DNA from: Streptomyces megasporus | Lineage (GTDB): Bacteria; Actinomycetota; Actinomycetes; Streptomycetales; Streptomycetaceae | DNA: 64,000 bases | Direction: 5' to 3' | NCBI RefSeq assembly: GCF_000718985.1 | Contig: NZ_JODL01000016.1 | Location: forward strand, 124,001-188,000 | Part shown: piece by piece, positions 1-9,750 of the stretch | How positions within the stretch are numbered: position 1 is the stretch's first letter | Layout of the letters: each line of letters opens with the position of its first letter | Notes under the pieces: model-generated | Seen by the model: only the letters and a program-made list of their open reading frames with translations | Told to the model about the DNA's origin: nothing | Database searches by the model: none | Translations under genes and position numbers: made by a program

Positions 1-1010
1 GTGGCGCGCCCCTCCACCTCGACGACCCAGTCGGCCGGCAGGGCCGTCTCCCCGTGCAGGGCGCCCAGGAGGTTGCCGCAGATCGATCCGGTGGAGTCGG
101 AGTCCCCGCCGTGGTTCACGGCGAGCAGCAGGCCGTGCCGCACGTCCTCGGCGACCAGGGCGCAGTACACCCCGATGGCCAGTGCCTCCTCGGCCGTCCA
201 GCCCTCCCCCAGCGACTCCACGCGCTCCGCCGTCGGCAGCCCTTGACGCACGGTTCCGAGGGCCTGTTTGAGCGCCTCGCTGGTCTCCTCGTGTCCGGGG
301 TGGGCCGCCAGGTGGACCAGGGAACGCTGTACGGCGGCGTCCAGGCTCTCGCCGCGGGTGACGGCGTGGACGATGACGGCGAAGGCGCCCGCCGCCAGGT
401 AGCCGGTGGGGTGGCCGTGGGTCTGGACGGCGCACTCGACGGCGAGTTGGAAGACCAGTTGCGGCTCCCAGCCGACGAGCAGCCCGAAGGGTGCGGAGCG
501 CATGACGGTGCCGCAGCCCTTGGAGTCGGGGTTCTTCGGTGCCTCCAGCGTGCCCATCCGGTCGTCGGCGAGCCCGGTCAGGCAGGCGCGGCCGGGGGCG
601 CGCTGGGAGTACAGCCACTCCTGGCGGGCCAGCCAGCCGTCCTCCTTCCTGCGCTCGTCCGGCCCCCAGTCCCGCTGGGTGGCGGCCCAGCGGCGGTACG
701 CGGCGTGCACGTCGGTGGGCGGGTGCCAGGCGCCGGTGTCGCGTCGTACATGGGCGCGGATGAGCCCGTCGACGGTGAACAGGGTCATCTGGGTGTCGTC
801 GGTGACGGCGCCGCGCCGCCCGTAGGCGGGCACGTAGTCGGTCACCCCCTGGGGCCCGTGGGCGCCGCGGATGGCCTCGAGCGAGTCGAACTCGACACCC
901 GCGCCGAGCGCGTCGCCGATGGCGCCGCCGAGCAGGCAGCCGCGCACCCGGCCGCGGAAGTCCTGCTGCTCGGCGCGGCCCCATATGCCGACGCCCGATG
1001 TCGCGGTCAC
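1..1010 (-). CDS. ADP-ribosylglycohydrolase family protein (3' end outside window)
   Basis: Reading frame open to the left edge, so the C-terminus is missing; 336 residues are visible. The family removes ADP-ribose from proteins or small molecules using two bound Mg ions. Visible metal-site motifs fit: GDALGAGVEF near residue 35, TDDTQMT near residue 69, and NHGGDSDSTGSI near residue 300. No signal peptide is seen, so it should be cytoplasmic. The GTG start at 1010 is preferred because GGAGGGGA lies about 7 bases upstream; an in-frame ATG at 1043 has no spaced ribosome binding site. The substrate cannot be told from sequence. It stands 198 bases upstream of the fbiC 3' end and is separated from it by a hairpin. 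Confidence 0.9.
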   Translation of the reverse strand, partial: MTATSGVGIWGRAEQQDFRGRVRGCLLGGAIGDALGAGVEFDSLEAIRGAHGPQGVTDYVPAYGRRGAVTDDTQMTLFTVDGLIRAHVRRDTGAWHPPTDVHAAYRRWAATQRDWGPDERRKEDGWLARQEWLYSQRAPGRACLTGLADDRMGTLEAPKNPDSKGCGTVMRSAPFGLLVGWEPQLVFQLAVECAVQTHGHPTGYLAAGAFAVIVHAVTRGESLDAAVQRSLVHLAAHPGHEETSEALKQALGTVRQGLPTAERVESLGEGWTAEEALAIGVYCALVAEDVRHGLLLAVNHGGDSDSTGSICGNLLGALHGETALPADWVVEVEGRA

Positions 1011-1167
1011 TGTGCCGTCCCCTCCACGTCCGGTGCTCCTCATCCACCTCGGTTCGCACTGTAATCGACCGCCGTCCGCCGGCAACCGGCGGAAATCGGC
1101 CCGTCACCGGGCATACGCCGTGGGGACACCGATACGCCGCTCGGAGGACGCGATCGGAAGCGGGGAT

Positions 1168-1206
1168 CGGGCGAGGGGCCAAAGCGGGAGGCCGGCCCCT
1201 CGCCCG
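1168..1206 (-). terminator. Rho-independent-type hairpin after fbiC
   Basis: Perfect 13-bp inverted repeat (1168-1180 with 1194-1206, 13-base loop) starting two bases past the fbiC stop codon. There is no long T run, as is usual in Streptomyces. It probably ends the fbiC transcript. Confidence 0.7.
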
Positions 1207-1208
1207 GC

Positions 1209-3839
1209 TCAGCCGTCGAGGTCGTCGAGCACCGGCAGCAGCTCGGGAAGGTGTCCGTCGGAGGCCAGGGCGGTCCGTACGCGTTCCTCCGGCACCTCGC
1301 CGTAGGTGGTGGTGCGGGGGCGGGCCGGACGGCCGGCGGCCTCGGCGATGGCGACGAGGTCCCGCACGGAGCGGTAGGAGCCGTAGGAGGAGCCCGCCAT
1401 GCGGGAGATCGTCTCCTCCATCAGCGTGCCGCCCAGGTCGTTGGCGCCCGAGCGGAGCATCTCGGCGGCGCCCTCGGCTCCCAACTTCACCCAGCTCGTC
1501 TGGATGTTGGGGATGTGCGGGTGCAGCAGCAGGCGGGCCATCGCGGTCACCGCGCGGTTGTCGCGCATGGTCGGCCCGGGGCGGGCGATGCCCGCGAGGT
1601 AGACCGGTGCGTTGGTGTGGACGAACGGCAGCGTGACGAACTCCGTGAAGCCGCCCGTCTCCCGCTGGACGCGGGACAGGAGGCGCAGGTGGCCGAGCCA
1701 GTGCCGCGGCTGGTCCACGTGGCCGTACATCATCGTGGACGAGGAGCGGATGCCCAGTTCGTGGGCGGTGGTGATCACCTCGACCCAGGTGGCGGTGGGC
1801 AGCTTCCCCTTGGTGAGCACCCAGCGGACCTCGTCGTCGAGGATCTCGGCCGCCGTGCCGGGGATGGTGTCGAGCCCGGCCTCCTTGGCGGCCGTCAACC
1901 AGTCCCGGATCGACATGCCGGTGCGGGTCGCGCCGTTGACGACCTCCATCGGGGAGAAGGCGTGCACGTGGATGTCCGGCACGCGTTCCTTCACCGCCCG
2001 GGCGATGTCGAAGTAGGCGGTGCCGGGCAGGTCCGGGTGGATGCCGCCCTGCATGCACACCTCGACCGCGCCGACGTCCCACGCCTGCCGCGCGCGGTCG
2101 GCGACCTGTTCCAGGGAGAGGGTGTAGGCGTCGGCGTCGGTGCGGCGCTGGGCGAAGGCGCAGAAGCGGCAGCCGGTGTAGCAGACGTTGGTGAAGTTGA
2201 TGTTGCGCGTGACGATGTACGTCACGTCGTCGCCGACGGTGTCACGGCGCACGTCGTCCGCGATCCGGCAGAGCGCGTCCAGGGCCGGACCGTCGGCGTG
2301 CAGCAGGGCCAGGGCCTGGTCGTCGGTGAGGCGGGTGGGGTCGTCGGCCGCGGTGGCGAGGGCGGCGCGCACGTCGGCGTCCACGCCCCCTCCTCGCCCG
2401 CCCTCGGACGGGGTGGGTCCGGGGACCATGCCGGGCGCGGCGCTCTCGCGCAGCGCCTCCCAGTCCCCGTACACCTCGTCGAAGTCCGCTCGCCGGTCGG
2501 TGGCGCGGCCCTCGGTGTCGATGGCGCGGTGCAGGTCGGTGCGGCCGGTGCCGGCGGTGAAGACCTCGTCGGGCTCCTGCCAGGGGCGCCCGGTGGGGGC
2601 GGTGTCCTCGCGGGCCAGGCCCGTGACCGGGTCGGCCAGCGCGGACACGTGCGGCAGCAGCCGGGGGTCGAGCCAGGGCTCGCCGCGCCGGACGAACTCC
2701 GGGTAGATGGTGAGGCGTTCGCGGAGCTCGAAACCGGCGGCTCGGGTGCGTTCGGCGAGTTCGTCGATCTGCGGCCAGGGGCGTTCGGGGTTGACGTGGT
2801 CGGGGGTGAGCGGGGAGACCCCGCCCCAGTCGTCGATCCCGGCGTCGATCATCAGCGCGTACTCCCCCTCGCCCACCAGGTTCGGCGGCGCCTGGATGCG
2901 GGCGGAGGGGCCGAGGACGTGCCGGGCGACGGCGACGGCGGCGGCCAGTTCGTCCAGTTCGGCGTCGGGCATGCCGCGCATGGCCGTGTCGGGCTTGGCG
3001 CGGAAGTTCTGCACGATGACTTCCTGGATGCCGCGGTACGCCCGTTGGACGCGGCGGATGGCGAACAGCGACTCCGCCCGCTCCTGGTACGTCTCGCCGA
3101 TGCCGATGAGGACGCCGGTGGTGAACGGCACGTTGCTGCGGCCCGCGTCCTCCAGCACCCGCAGCCGCACGGCCGGCTCCTTGTCGGGCGAGCCGTGGTG
3201 CGGGCCGCCGGGCTCGGACCACAGCCGGGTGGCGGTGGTCTCCAGCATCATGCCCATGCTCGGGGCGACCGGCTTCAGCCGCTGGAGGTCCGTCCAGGAC
3301 AGCACACCGGGGTTGAGGTGCGGCAGCAGGCCGGTCTCCTCCAGCACCCGGATCGCCATGGCGCGGACGTAGGCGAGGGTGTCGTCGTAGCCGTGGGCGT
3401 CCAGCCACTCGCGCGCCTCGGGCCAGCGGTCCTCGGGCCGGTCGCCGAGGGTGAACAGCGCCTCCTTGCAGCCCATCTCGGCGCCCCGGCGGGCGATGTC
3501 CAGCACCTCGTCCGGGGACAGGTACGCCCCCCGGCCTTCCCGGCGCAGCTTGCCGGGCACGGTGACGAAGGTGCAGTAGTGGCAGCGGTCGCGGCACAGC
3601 CGGGTGAGGGGGATGAAGACCTTGCGCGAGTAGGTGATCACTCCGGGGCGGTCCGCCGCCTCCAGTCCCGCGTCCCGCACCCGTGCGGCGGAGGCCATCA
3701 GGTCGGCGAGGTCGTCGCCGCGGGCCTGGAGCAGCACGGCGGCCTCGGTGACGTCGAGCGCGACACCGTCCCGCGCTCGTCTGAGTGCGCGGCGCATGGC
3801 GGTGGCGGTGGGTGCCGGTGGTGTGGTGCTCGAAGTCAT
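1209..3839 (-). CDS. fbiC: 7,8-didemethyl-8-hydroxy-5-deazariboflavin (FO) synthase, CofG-CofH fusion
   Basis: An 876-residue double radical-SAM enzyme that joins a tyrosine-derived fragment to 5-amino-6-ribitylaminouracil to make FO, the chromophore of coenzyme F420. The CofG half carries [11 protein letters not shown] (Cys 82, 86, 89). The CofH half carries [12 protein letters not shown] near residue 550. Both are CxxxCxxC 4Fe-4S/SAM motifs. The order CofG then CofH and the length match actinobacterial FbiC; archaea and cyanobacteria encode the halves separately. The ATG at 3839 gives [10 protein letters not shown]; a far longer frame extends upstream but lacks homology. The next gene upstream is divergent, and a 273-base region separates the two starts. 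A hairpin follows the stop. Confidence 0.97.
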   Translation of the reverse strand: MTSSTTPPAPTATAMRRALRRARDGVALDVTEAAVLLQARGDDLADLMASAARVRDAGLEAADRPGVITYSRKVFIPLTRLCRDRCHYCTFVTVPGKLRREGRGAYLSPDEVLDIARRGAEMGCKEALFTLGDRPEDRWPEAREWLDAHGYDDTLAYVRAMAIRVLEETGLLPHLNPGVLSWTDLQRLKPVAPSMGMMLETTATRLWSEPGGPHHGSPDKEPAVRLRVLEDAGRSNVPFTTGVLIGIGETYQERAESLFAIRRVQRAYRGIQEVIVQNFRAKPDTAMRGMPDAELDELAAAVAVARHVLGPSARIQAPPNLVGEGEYALMIDAGIDDWGGVSPLTPDHVNPERPWPQIDELAERTRAAGFELRERLTIYPEFVRRGEPWLDPRLLPHVSALADPVTGLAREDTAPTGRPWQEPDEVFTAGTGRTDLHRAIDTEGRATDRRADFDEVYGDWEALRESAAPGMVPGPTPSEGGRGGGVDADVRAALATAADDPTRLTDDQALALLHADGPALDALCRIADDVRRDTVGDDVTYIVTRNINFTNVCYTGCRFCAFAQRRTDADAYTLSLEQVADRARQAWDVGAVEVCMQGGIHPDLPGTAYFDIARAVKERVPDIHVHAFSPMEVVNGATRTGMSIRDWLTAAKEAGLDTIPGTAAEILDDEVRWVLTKGKLPTATWVEVITTAHELGIRSSSTMMYGHVDQPRHWLGHLRLLSRVQRETGGFTEFVTLPFVHTNAPVYLAGIARPGPTMRDNRAVTAMARLLLHPHIPNIQTSWVKLGAEGAAEMLRSGANDLGGTLMEETISRMAGSSYGSYRSVRDLVAIAEAAGRPARPRTTTYGEVPEERVRTALASDGHLPELLPVLDDLDG

Positions 3840-4112
3840 GCCCCGAGCATACGAGCGCCTTCCGCCCGGCCCCGGACCGCCGGTGCGGGCACTCTCGCAC
3901 CGCGCGGACGCGCCGGCCTCGCACGTCGCGTGGTCGGCCGTCGCGGCCGACCGTGGCGCGGCCTCCGCCCGGTGGCGCGGGGGGGGTGCGCCGGGGGCGT
4001 GGCGGCGCGTCATGTGCTGTCGGCCGGGTTGTCCACAGGGCTTTCCCCGACCGTCGGGCGCGCGTAGAACAGTGACGCGCACCACATCCGACACGACAGG
4101 GCGGAGTTCGGC

Positions 4113-5648
4113 ATGGATCGGCGCGACGTGTTGAGGTTGTCCGCCGCCGCGGGGGCGGCGGGCACGCTCACGCTCCCGGCGGTGTCCTTCGCGCACGCGG
4201 CGGACGACGGCGCGCGGGAGCGAAGGGGGGCGCGGACGAGGACGGTCCGCGGGCATCTGCCCACGGGCGCCCCGGACTTCGTGTACCTGCCGGTCGAGGT
4301 GCCGCGCGGGGTGCGGGAGGTGGCCGTCTCGTACTCCTACGACAAGCCCGCCGTGCCCCCCGGCACCCCCGGCAACGCCCTGGACATCGGCATCTTCGAC
4401 GAACGCGGCACGGCACAGCCGGGGCGGGGGTTCCGGGGGTGGTCGGGCGGGTTCCGCACCGAGTTCGCCATCAGCGCGGAGAGGGCGACTCCGGGATACC
4501 TGGCCGGCCCGGTGCGGCCCGGCACCTGGCACGTGGTCCTGGGGCCGTACACCGTCGCCCCGCAGGGCATGGAGTACGAGGTCACCGTCACGCTGCGGTT
4601 CGGCGAGCGGGGCCGTACGCCGAAGCCGGTCCATCCGCCGCAGCGGGCGAAGGGCCGGGGGCACGCCTGGTATCGGGGCGACTGCCACCTGCACACCGTG
4701 CACTCCGACGGCCTGCGCACCCCGGAGGAGGTGGCGGTGGCGGCGCGGGAGGCCGGGCTGGACTTCATCGCCACGACCGAGCACAACACCACGTCCGCGC
4801 ACGGCGCCTGGGAGGGGTTGTGGGGCGACGACCTGCTGATCCTGTGCGGCGAGGAGGTGACCACCCGCAACGGCCACTACCTGGCGATCGGCACCGATCC
4901 GGGCACCTTCGTCGACTGGCGCTACCGGGCGCGCGACGACGCCTACGAGCGGTACGTGCGGATCGTCCACCGGGCGGGTGGACTGGTGGTGCCGGCCCAC
5001 CCCAACTGTCCCTTCGTGGGCTGTCAGTGGAAGTTCGGCCACGCGGGCGCGGACGCGGTCGAGGTGTGGAACGGGCCGTGGACGGCCGACGACGAACTCG
5101 CGCTGGCCACCTGGGACAACATGCTGGTAGCGGCCTGCCGGGAGCGCGCGGACGGCGGGGAGGGCCGGTGGATACCGGCGATGGGCAACAGCGACGCGCA
5201 CCGCGAGCCACAGGTCGTCGGATGGCCGCAGACGGTCGTCCACGCCGAGGACCTGTCGCGCCGGGCCGTGCTGGAGGGCATCCGGGCGGGCCGAAGTTGG
5301 CTGGCGGAGTCCTCGGGGATCGGGTTGGCGCTGTCGGCCGCCGGTCCACGGGGCGAGCACGCCGGGATCGGCGGCCGGCTGCGCGTGGCGCCGGACGCGG
5401 AGGTGACCGTGCGGCTGGAGGTCTCCGGCGTGCCGGACGGCACGGTGCGGCTGATGACCGACCAGGGCGAGATGCGCTCGGCGCGGCTGCCCGCCTCCGG
5501 TGCCGGTGCCGTCGTCTGGCGCACCACCGCGTCACTGGCGGCGTACGTCCGCGCCGAGGTGCGCCGGCCCCGACCGGAGGGCGCCTCCCCGGACCTGCCG
5601 GGACCGATGGCGGCGATGACGAACCCGCTGTGGCTCGATCCGCGTTAA
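4113..5648 (+). CDS. Exported CehA/McbA-type PHP-domain metallohydrolase
   Basis: 511 residues. The N-terminus [17 protein letters not shown] has a twin-arginine pattern followed by a hydrophobic stretch and a likely cleavage site after FAHA, so export by the Tat pathway is expected. A beta-rich domain fills roughly residues 40-175. The PHP domain follows with [11 protein letters not shown] near 190, TTEHNT near 222, PAHPN near 295 and NSDAH near 359; these supply the metal-binding His and Asp residues. The substrate is unknown; family members act on phosphoesters or, in CehA, carbamates. The start has GGAG 7 bases upstream. It is divergent from fbiC and 205 bases upstream of afsR. Confidence 0.88.
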   Translation: MDRRDVLRLSAAAGAAGTLTLPAVSFAHAADDGARERRGARTRTVRGHLPTGAPDFVYLPVEVPRGVREVAVSYSYDKPAVPPGTPGNALDIGIFDERGTAQPGRGFRGWSGGFRTEFAISAERATPGYLAGPVRPGTWHVVLGPYTVAPQGMEYEVTVTLRFGERGRTPKPVHPPQRAKGRGHAWYRGDCHLHTVHSDGLRTPEEVAVAAREAGLDFIATTEHNTTSAHGAWEGLWGDDLLILCGEEVTTRNGHYLAIGTDPGTFVDWRYRARDDAYERYVRIVHRAGGLVVPAHPNCPFVGCQWKFGHAGADAVEVWNGPWTADDELALATWDNMLVAACRERADGGEGRWIPAMGNSDAHREPQVVGWPQTVVHAEDLSRRAVLEGIRAGRSWLAESSGIGLALSAAGPRGEHAGIGGRLRVAPDAEVTVRLEVSGVPDGTVRLMTDQGEMRSARLPASGAGAVVWRTTASLAAYVRAEVRRPRPEGASPDLPGPMAAMTNPLWLDPR

Positions 5649-5787
5649 CCTACGCTTCCGTAACCACGAACGGCATCCGACGGCAGGCCGTTTGACGGCG
5701 TGTCAGGCGTGAACCGATTCGCCGGAGCGCCGACTTATCGGTTCTGTCGCGGGTTTGCGATGACTGTGGGGAGAGACAGGGGCACGG

Positions 5788-5817
5788 CTGACGTATCGAC
5801 CTTCGGCAAGGCACACT
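5788..5817 (+). promoter_or_regulatory. Candidate afsR promoter
   Basis: CTGACG (5788-5793) and CACACT (5812-5817) with an 18-base spacer resemble a vegetative -35/-10 pair and would place the start of transcription about 30 bases before the afsR ATG. This is inferred from base pattern only. Confidence 0.35.
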
Positions 5818-5853
5818 GACCGCTGCGGGTCGACACACTTCGCAGGGGGCACC

Positions 5854-8799
5854 ATGGACGGCGAGGGGCACACGGGACGCGAGCGACAGCAGTCGGACAA
5901 CCGCCACCACCGGCTGCGTTTCGCCGTGCTGGGGCCCGTGCGCGCCTGGCGCGACGGCGAGGCCGTGGGCGTCGGCTCCCCGCAGCAGCGCGCCCTGCTG
6001 GCGGCCCTGCTGTTGCGCGGCGGGCAGACGGCCACCGCACAGGAGCTGGTGGGCGCGCTGTGGGGCGAGGAACCGCCGCAGCGGGCCCTGGCCGCGCTGC
6101 GCACCTACGCCTCGCGGCTGCGCAAGGTGCTGGGCTCCGAGGCTCTGATCAGCGAGTCCGGCGGCTACGCGATCCGGCTGGGGCCGGACACCGAACTGGA
6201 CGTGGACGCGGCCGGCGCGTGCGTCGCCGAGGCGGAGAAGGCCGCCGCGGAGGGCGACCACCACCGGGCGCGGGGGCTGTACGACGCGGCACTGGCCCGG
6301 TGGGACGGCGAGACGCTCGCCTCGGTGCCGGGGCCGTACGCCGAGAACCAGCGGACCCGGCTGGAGGAGTGGCGGCTGTCCCTGCTGGAGCACCGTCTCG
6401 ACCTCGACCTGCGGCTGGGCTTCCACGCGGAGGCCGTCGGCGAGCTGACCGCCCTGACCGTCGAGCACCCGTTGCGCGAACGGCTGCGGGAGCTGCTGAT
6501 GCTGGCGCTGTACCGCAGCGGCCGGCAGGCCGAGGCGCTGGCCGTCTACGCCGACACCCGCCGGCTGCTCGCCGAGGAGCTGGGCGTGGACCCCCGCCCG
6601 GAGCTGGCGGAGCTCCAGCAGCGCATCCTCCAGGCCGACGAGGAACTCGCCCGGCCTGCCGAGGAGTCAGCGCCCCAGGGCGGGGTCACCTTCGTGCGTC
6701 CCGCCCAACTCCCGGCCACCGTGCCGGACTTCACCGGCCGGGCCGCCTTCGTGACCGAGTTGGGCGACCAGTTGGTCACCGCCGAGTCCAGGATCATGGC
6801 CGTCTCGGCGGTCGCGGGCATCGGCGGGGTCGGCAAGACCACCCTGGCCATCCACGTCGCCCACGCCGCCCGTGACCGGTTCCCCGACGGCCAGCTCTAC
6901 GTCGACCTCCAGGGCGCCGGGCGGTCCCCGGCCGAGCCGGAGACCGTCCTCGGCGCCTTCCTGCGCGCCCTGGGCACCCCCGACTCCGCGATCCCCGAGG
7001 GGCTGGAGGAGCGGGCCGCGCTCTACCGCTCGCTGCTGGCCGGCCGCCGCATCCTGACCCTGCTGGACAACGCCCGCGACGCCGCCCAGGTCCGTCCCCT
7101 GCTGCCCGGCACCGAGGGCTGCGCCGCGCTGATCACCAGCCGGGTGCGGATGGTGGACCTGGCCGGCGCGCACCTGGTGGACCTGGACGTCATGAGCCCC
7201 GAGGAGGCCATGACGCTGTTCACGAAGATCCTCGGCGAGGAGCGGGTCCACGCGGAGCGCGAGGCCGCCATGGACGTGGTCGCCGCCTGCGGCTTCCTGC
7301 CGCTGGCCATCCGCATCGCCGCCTCCCGGTTGGCCGCCCGCCGCACCTGGACGGTCTCGGTGCTGGCCCGCAAGCTCGCCGACGAACGCCGCCGGCTGGA
7401 CGAGCTCCAGGCCGGCGACCAGGCGGTCAAGGCCACCTTCGAGCTGGGCTACGGCCAGTTGGAGCCCGGCCAGGCCCGCGCCTTCCGCCTGCTGAGCCTG
7501 GCCGACGGCCCGGACATCTCCGTGCACGCCGCCGCCGCCCTGCTGGACCGTCCTCCGGAGGAGACCGAGGACCTGCTGGAGTCCCTGGTCGACATCTCCC
7601 TGCTGGAGTCCGCGGCGCCGGGCCGCTACCGCTTCCACGACCTGGTGCGGCTCTACGCCCGCACCTGTGCCGAGCGCGACGAGTCCCCGACCGTCCGGGA
7701 GGCGGCCCTCTCCCGGCTGCTGGACTTCCACCTCGCCACCGCGACCGGGGTGTTCGCCCTGGAGCGCCCCGGCGACCGCACGGCGGAGCACCTGGCGGCC
7801 ACCGAGCACCCCGGTCTGGTCTTCGCCGACCGCGCCGCCGCGCTGGACTGGCTGTTCGCCGAGGCCGACTGCCTGCTGGCCTGCGTGGAGCAGTCGGCCG
7901 GCGGCGCCACGCTGCGCCGCGCGACCGACCTGTTGCTGGCCACCCGCGACCTGGCCGAGTCCGGGGTCAACTCGCCGCGTTACGAACGGGCCGCCCTCGC
8001 CGTCTGCGAGGCCGCGCGGGCGGCCGGGGACGCCTGGGCCGAAGGCCGCGCCCGGCTGAACCTCACCCACGCCTACAGCGTCTCGGGACGCTTCGAGCAG
8101 GCCGACCAGGAGGCCCAGCGGGCCATGGTGCTCGCGCTGACGACGGGCGATCCCGTGCCGAGCTGCCACGCGCCGAACGAGCGCGGCATCATCGCCATCT
8201 ACCGGAACCGACAGGAGAAGGGCGACGCCCTGCTGAACCAGGCCATCGCCGCGTTCCGCGCCGACGGCAACCGCGTCGGCGAGGCGAGCGCCCTGTGCAA
8301 CCTCTCCCGGATCCATCTCGCGCTGGGCCGCAAGGCCAGTGCGATCAAGCTCGCGGAACAGGGCGTGGGGATCTACACGGAGATGGGGCTCAACAGGCGG
8401 CTGGCCAACGCTCGTTACGCGCTGGGGATGGCGCTGACCGGTGCCGGGCGCACCGCCGAGGCCCTCGACCAGCTCGCCCGGGCCCTCACCGCCTTCCACG
8501 AGAGCCGCCAGCCGCTGTGGGAGGGCGTCACCCACTTCCGGCTGGCCGAGGCCCACCTCCAGGCGGGGCGCCCCGCGCAGGCCGCGACCCACGCCGAGCA
8601 GGCCCTCGCCCTGCGCGGCATCGGAGGCGAGTGGCGGCGCGGAACCGTGCTGACGGTCCTGGGGCGGGCCCTCGACGCACTGGGGCAGACGGACCGCGCC
8701 CGCGCCTGCTGGCAGGACGCGCTGAAGATCTTCGACGCCCTGGAGTCGCCCGAGGCGGTGGAGGTCCGAGAACTCCTCTCGCCCGTCATCGCCGCGTGA
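5854..8799 (+). CDS. afsR: AfsR, SARP-family ATPase transcriptional regulator
   Basis: 981 residues, close to the 993 of S. coelicolor AfsR. Domains in order: winged-helix OmpR-type DNA-binding domain (about 22-110), bacterial transcriptional activation domain (about 115-265), NB-ARC-type ATPase with P-loop GIGGVGKTT near residue 322 and LTLLDNARD as the probable Walker B, then C-terminal helical repeats of TPR type to the end. In S. coelicolor AfsR is phosphorylated by AfsK and activates afsS, raising antibiotic production. The neighbours here (afsS directly downstream, afsK and kbpA beyond) support the same role. GCAGGGGG precedes the ATG. The protein has no membrane segment. Confidence 0.95.
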   Translation: MDGEGHTGRERQQSDNRHHRLRFAVLGPVRAWRDGEAVGVGSPQQRALLAALLLRGGQTATAQELVGALWGEEPPQRALAALRTYASRLRKVLGSEALISESGGYAIRLGPDTELDVDAAGACVAEAEKAAAEGDHHRARGLYDAALARWDGETLASVPGPYAENQRTRLEEWRLSLLEHRLDLDLRLGFHAEAVGELTALTVEHPLRERLRELLMLALYRSGRQAEALAVYADTRRLLAEELGVDPRPELAELQQRILQADEELARPAEESAPQGGVTFVRPAQLPATVPDFTGRAAFVTELGDQLVTAESRIMAVSAVAGIGGVGKTTLAIHVAHAARDRFPDGQLYVDLQGAGRSPAEPETVLGAFLRALGTPDSAIPEGLEERAALYRSLLAGRRILTLLDNARDAAQVRPLLPGTEGCAALITSRVRMVDLAGAHLVDLDVMSPEEAMTLFTKILGEERVHAEREAAMDVVAACGFLPLAIRIAASRLAARRTWTVSVLARKLADERRRLDELQAGDQAVKATFELGYGQLEPGQARAFRLLSLADGPDISVHAAAALLDRPPEETEDLLESLVDISLLESAAPGRYRFHDLVRLYARTCAERDESPTVREAALSRLLDFHLATATGVFALERPGDRTAEHLAATEHPGLVFADRAAALDWLFAEADCLLACVEQSAGGATLRRATDLLLATRDLAESGVNSPRYERAALAVCEAARAAGDAWAEGRARLNLTHAYSVSGRFEQADQEAQRAMVLALTTGDPVPSCHAPNERGIIAIYRNRQEKGDALLNQAIAAFRADGNRVGEASALCNLSRIHLALGRKASAIKLAEQGVGIYTEMGLNRRLANARYALGMALTGAGRTAEALDQLARALTAFHESRQPLWEGVTHFRLAEAHLQAGRPAQAATHAEQALALRGIGGEWRRGTVLTVLGRALDALGQTDRARACWQDALKIFDALESPEAVEVRELLSPVIAA

Positions 8800-8894
8800 C
8801 GAGCCCCGCGGCGACCGCGTCGAGCACGTGTCGGGCACGTGTCGGGGCGGGTCGGAGGGTGGGGCGGGGAGCGGATCGAGGGCAGACCGAGGGC

Positions 8895-8936
8895 GTTCAT
8901 CGATTGTTTATCGACGCCCACCATGCTTGTACAAGC
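8895..8936 (+). promoter_or_regulatory. Candidate AfsR-binding direct repeats, -10 and start-site palindrome of afsS
   Basis: Two adjacent 11-mers, GTTCATCGATT (8895-8905) and GTTTATCGACG (8906-8916), differ at three places. SARP activators are known to bind heptamer direct repeats at 11-base spacing, the downstream one about 8 bases before the -10. Here CATGCT (8922-8927) lies 9 bases after the heptamer GTTTATC. A perfect 12-base palindrome GCTTGTACAAGC (8925-8936) overlaps the -10 and the expected start of transcription. If correct, the afsS leader is about 160 bases long. Confidence 0.65.
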
Positions 8937-9092
8937 CGATCCGTCGCATCGGGGGGCAGACGGATCGACCGGGGCGGACGTCCCGATCCTCGGGACAGGG
9001 GGGACGACCCCGGGCACCCGTCCGGCGGCCCACGGGGGAGCCGCCGGACGGACCGGACCGATTCGCCACCACAGCAAGGAGTCCAACTTCCG

Positions 9093-9242
9093 ATGACCAC
9101 CGACAACGACTTCCAGACCCAGGACAGCCACGCCTCGGGCGGGGGGCAGGACGGCGCCGCTGCGGACGAGGCGAAGACCTACAAGCCCGGCGGCGGGCCC
9201 AGCAAGGGCGACAGCCACGCCTCGGGCGAGGGCGCCAGGTAA
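9093..9242 (+). CDS. afsS: AfsS-like small regulator (49 aa) with two D-S-H-A-S repeats
   Basis: A 49-residue hydrophilic, acidic, glycine-rich protein with no signal peptide. QDSHASGGG (residues 10-18) and GDSHASGEG (39-47) are near copies. AAGGAG lies about 10 bases before the ATG. S. coelicolor AfsS is a 63-residue protein encoded immediately downstream of afsR, needed for AfsR-dependent stimulation of antibiotic synthesis; its biochemical mode is not settled. Identification here rests on position, size, repeats and the AfsR-like direct repeats upstream; I cannot align it to known AfsS. Confidence 0.75.
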   Translation: MTTDNDFQTQDSHASGGGQDGAAADEAKTYKPGGGPSKGDSHASGEGAR

Positions 9243-9472
9243 ATCCGACCGGACCACGTTTCCTCGGGGGAGTACAGGGGCCGGCAAGGCGGCAGAGGGG
9301 GGCCGTCATGCTGGTCCCTGTGCCATTCCCGGTGATCGCTGCCCCGAGTGCGCAAAACCGCCAGTCTTCGACTGTTTCCAGCCTGAAGTTCCCGCCCGAA
9401 GATCGAACGCTCGTCCACCCGTCGCTAAGTTACCCAGGCACGGGAACACCGTTCCGCACAGAGGAGTCGAAC

Positions 9473-9655
9473 ATGCCTCGTCCCAAGAGGATCCTCGCGG
9501 CCTTCGCCATCGCCGCGGCCATGGTGAGCGGCGTGGCCGCGCCGGCCGTGGCGGACACCCACGCGTCGGTCGCGCCGCAGGCCGATGATCACGCTTCCGC
9601 CCCCTGGTCGGACGACCGGGCGTCGAGTCCCGAGAGGGACACCCACGCCTCCTGA
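9473..9655 (+). CDS. Small exported protein with D-x-H/R-A-S repeats
   Basis: 60 residues. Residues 1-27 form a Sec signal peptide (MPRPKR, a hydrophobic Ala-rich core, then AVA as the cleavage box). The mature peptide would be only 33 residues and consists largely of four repeats: DTHAS (28-32), DDHAS (38-42), DDRAS (47-51) and DTHAS at the extreme C-terminus (56-60). The same pentad occurs twice in the AfsS-like protein 230 bases upstream. GAGGAG lies 7 bases before the ATG. A strong terminator follows. The function is unknown. Its place suggests a link to the Afs module, but that is inference. Confidence 0.72.
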   Translation: MPRPKRILAAFAIAAAMVSGVAAPAVADTHASVAPQADDHASAPWSDDRASSPERDTHAS

Positions 9656-9667
9656 GGCGGTCGGACG

Positions 9668-9717
9668 GACACGTCGAGGGGTGGGGCCGGTTCTCCGGCC
9701 CCACCCCTCGACGTGTC
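9668..9717 (+). terminator. Strong bidirectional terminator
   Basis: Perfect 23-bp stem (9668-9690 with 9695-9717) closed by the loop TTCT, located between converging genes ending at 9655 and 9751, so it can serve both strands. Confidence 0.9.
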
Positions 9718-9750
9718 GTTCCCGTCCCGCGGCGTCCCGCCCGCGTCGAC

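Noticed and set aside
1251..4067. 938-codon open frame on the plus strand opposite fbiC
   Set aside because: It is Gly/Arg/Val-rich with no domain, and lies fully over conserved radical-SAM sequence; a typical shadow of a high-G+C gene.
6667..8838. 723-codon antisense frame over afsR
   Set aside because: Lacks domain features and ribosome binding site; afsR coding evidence is decisive.
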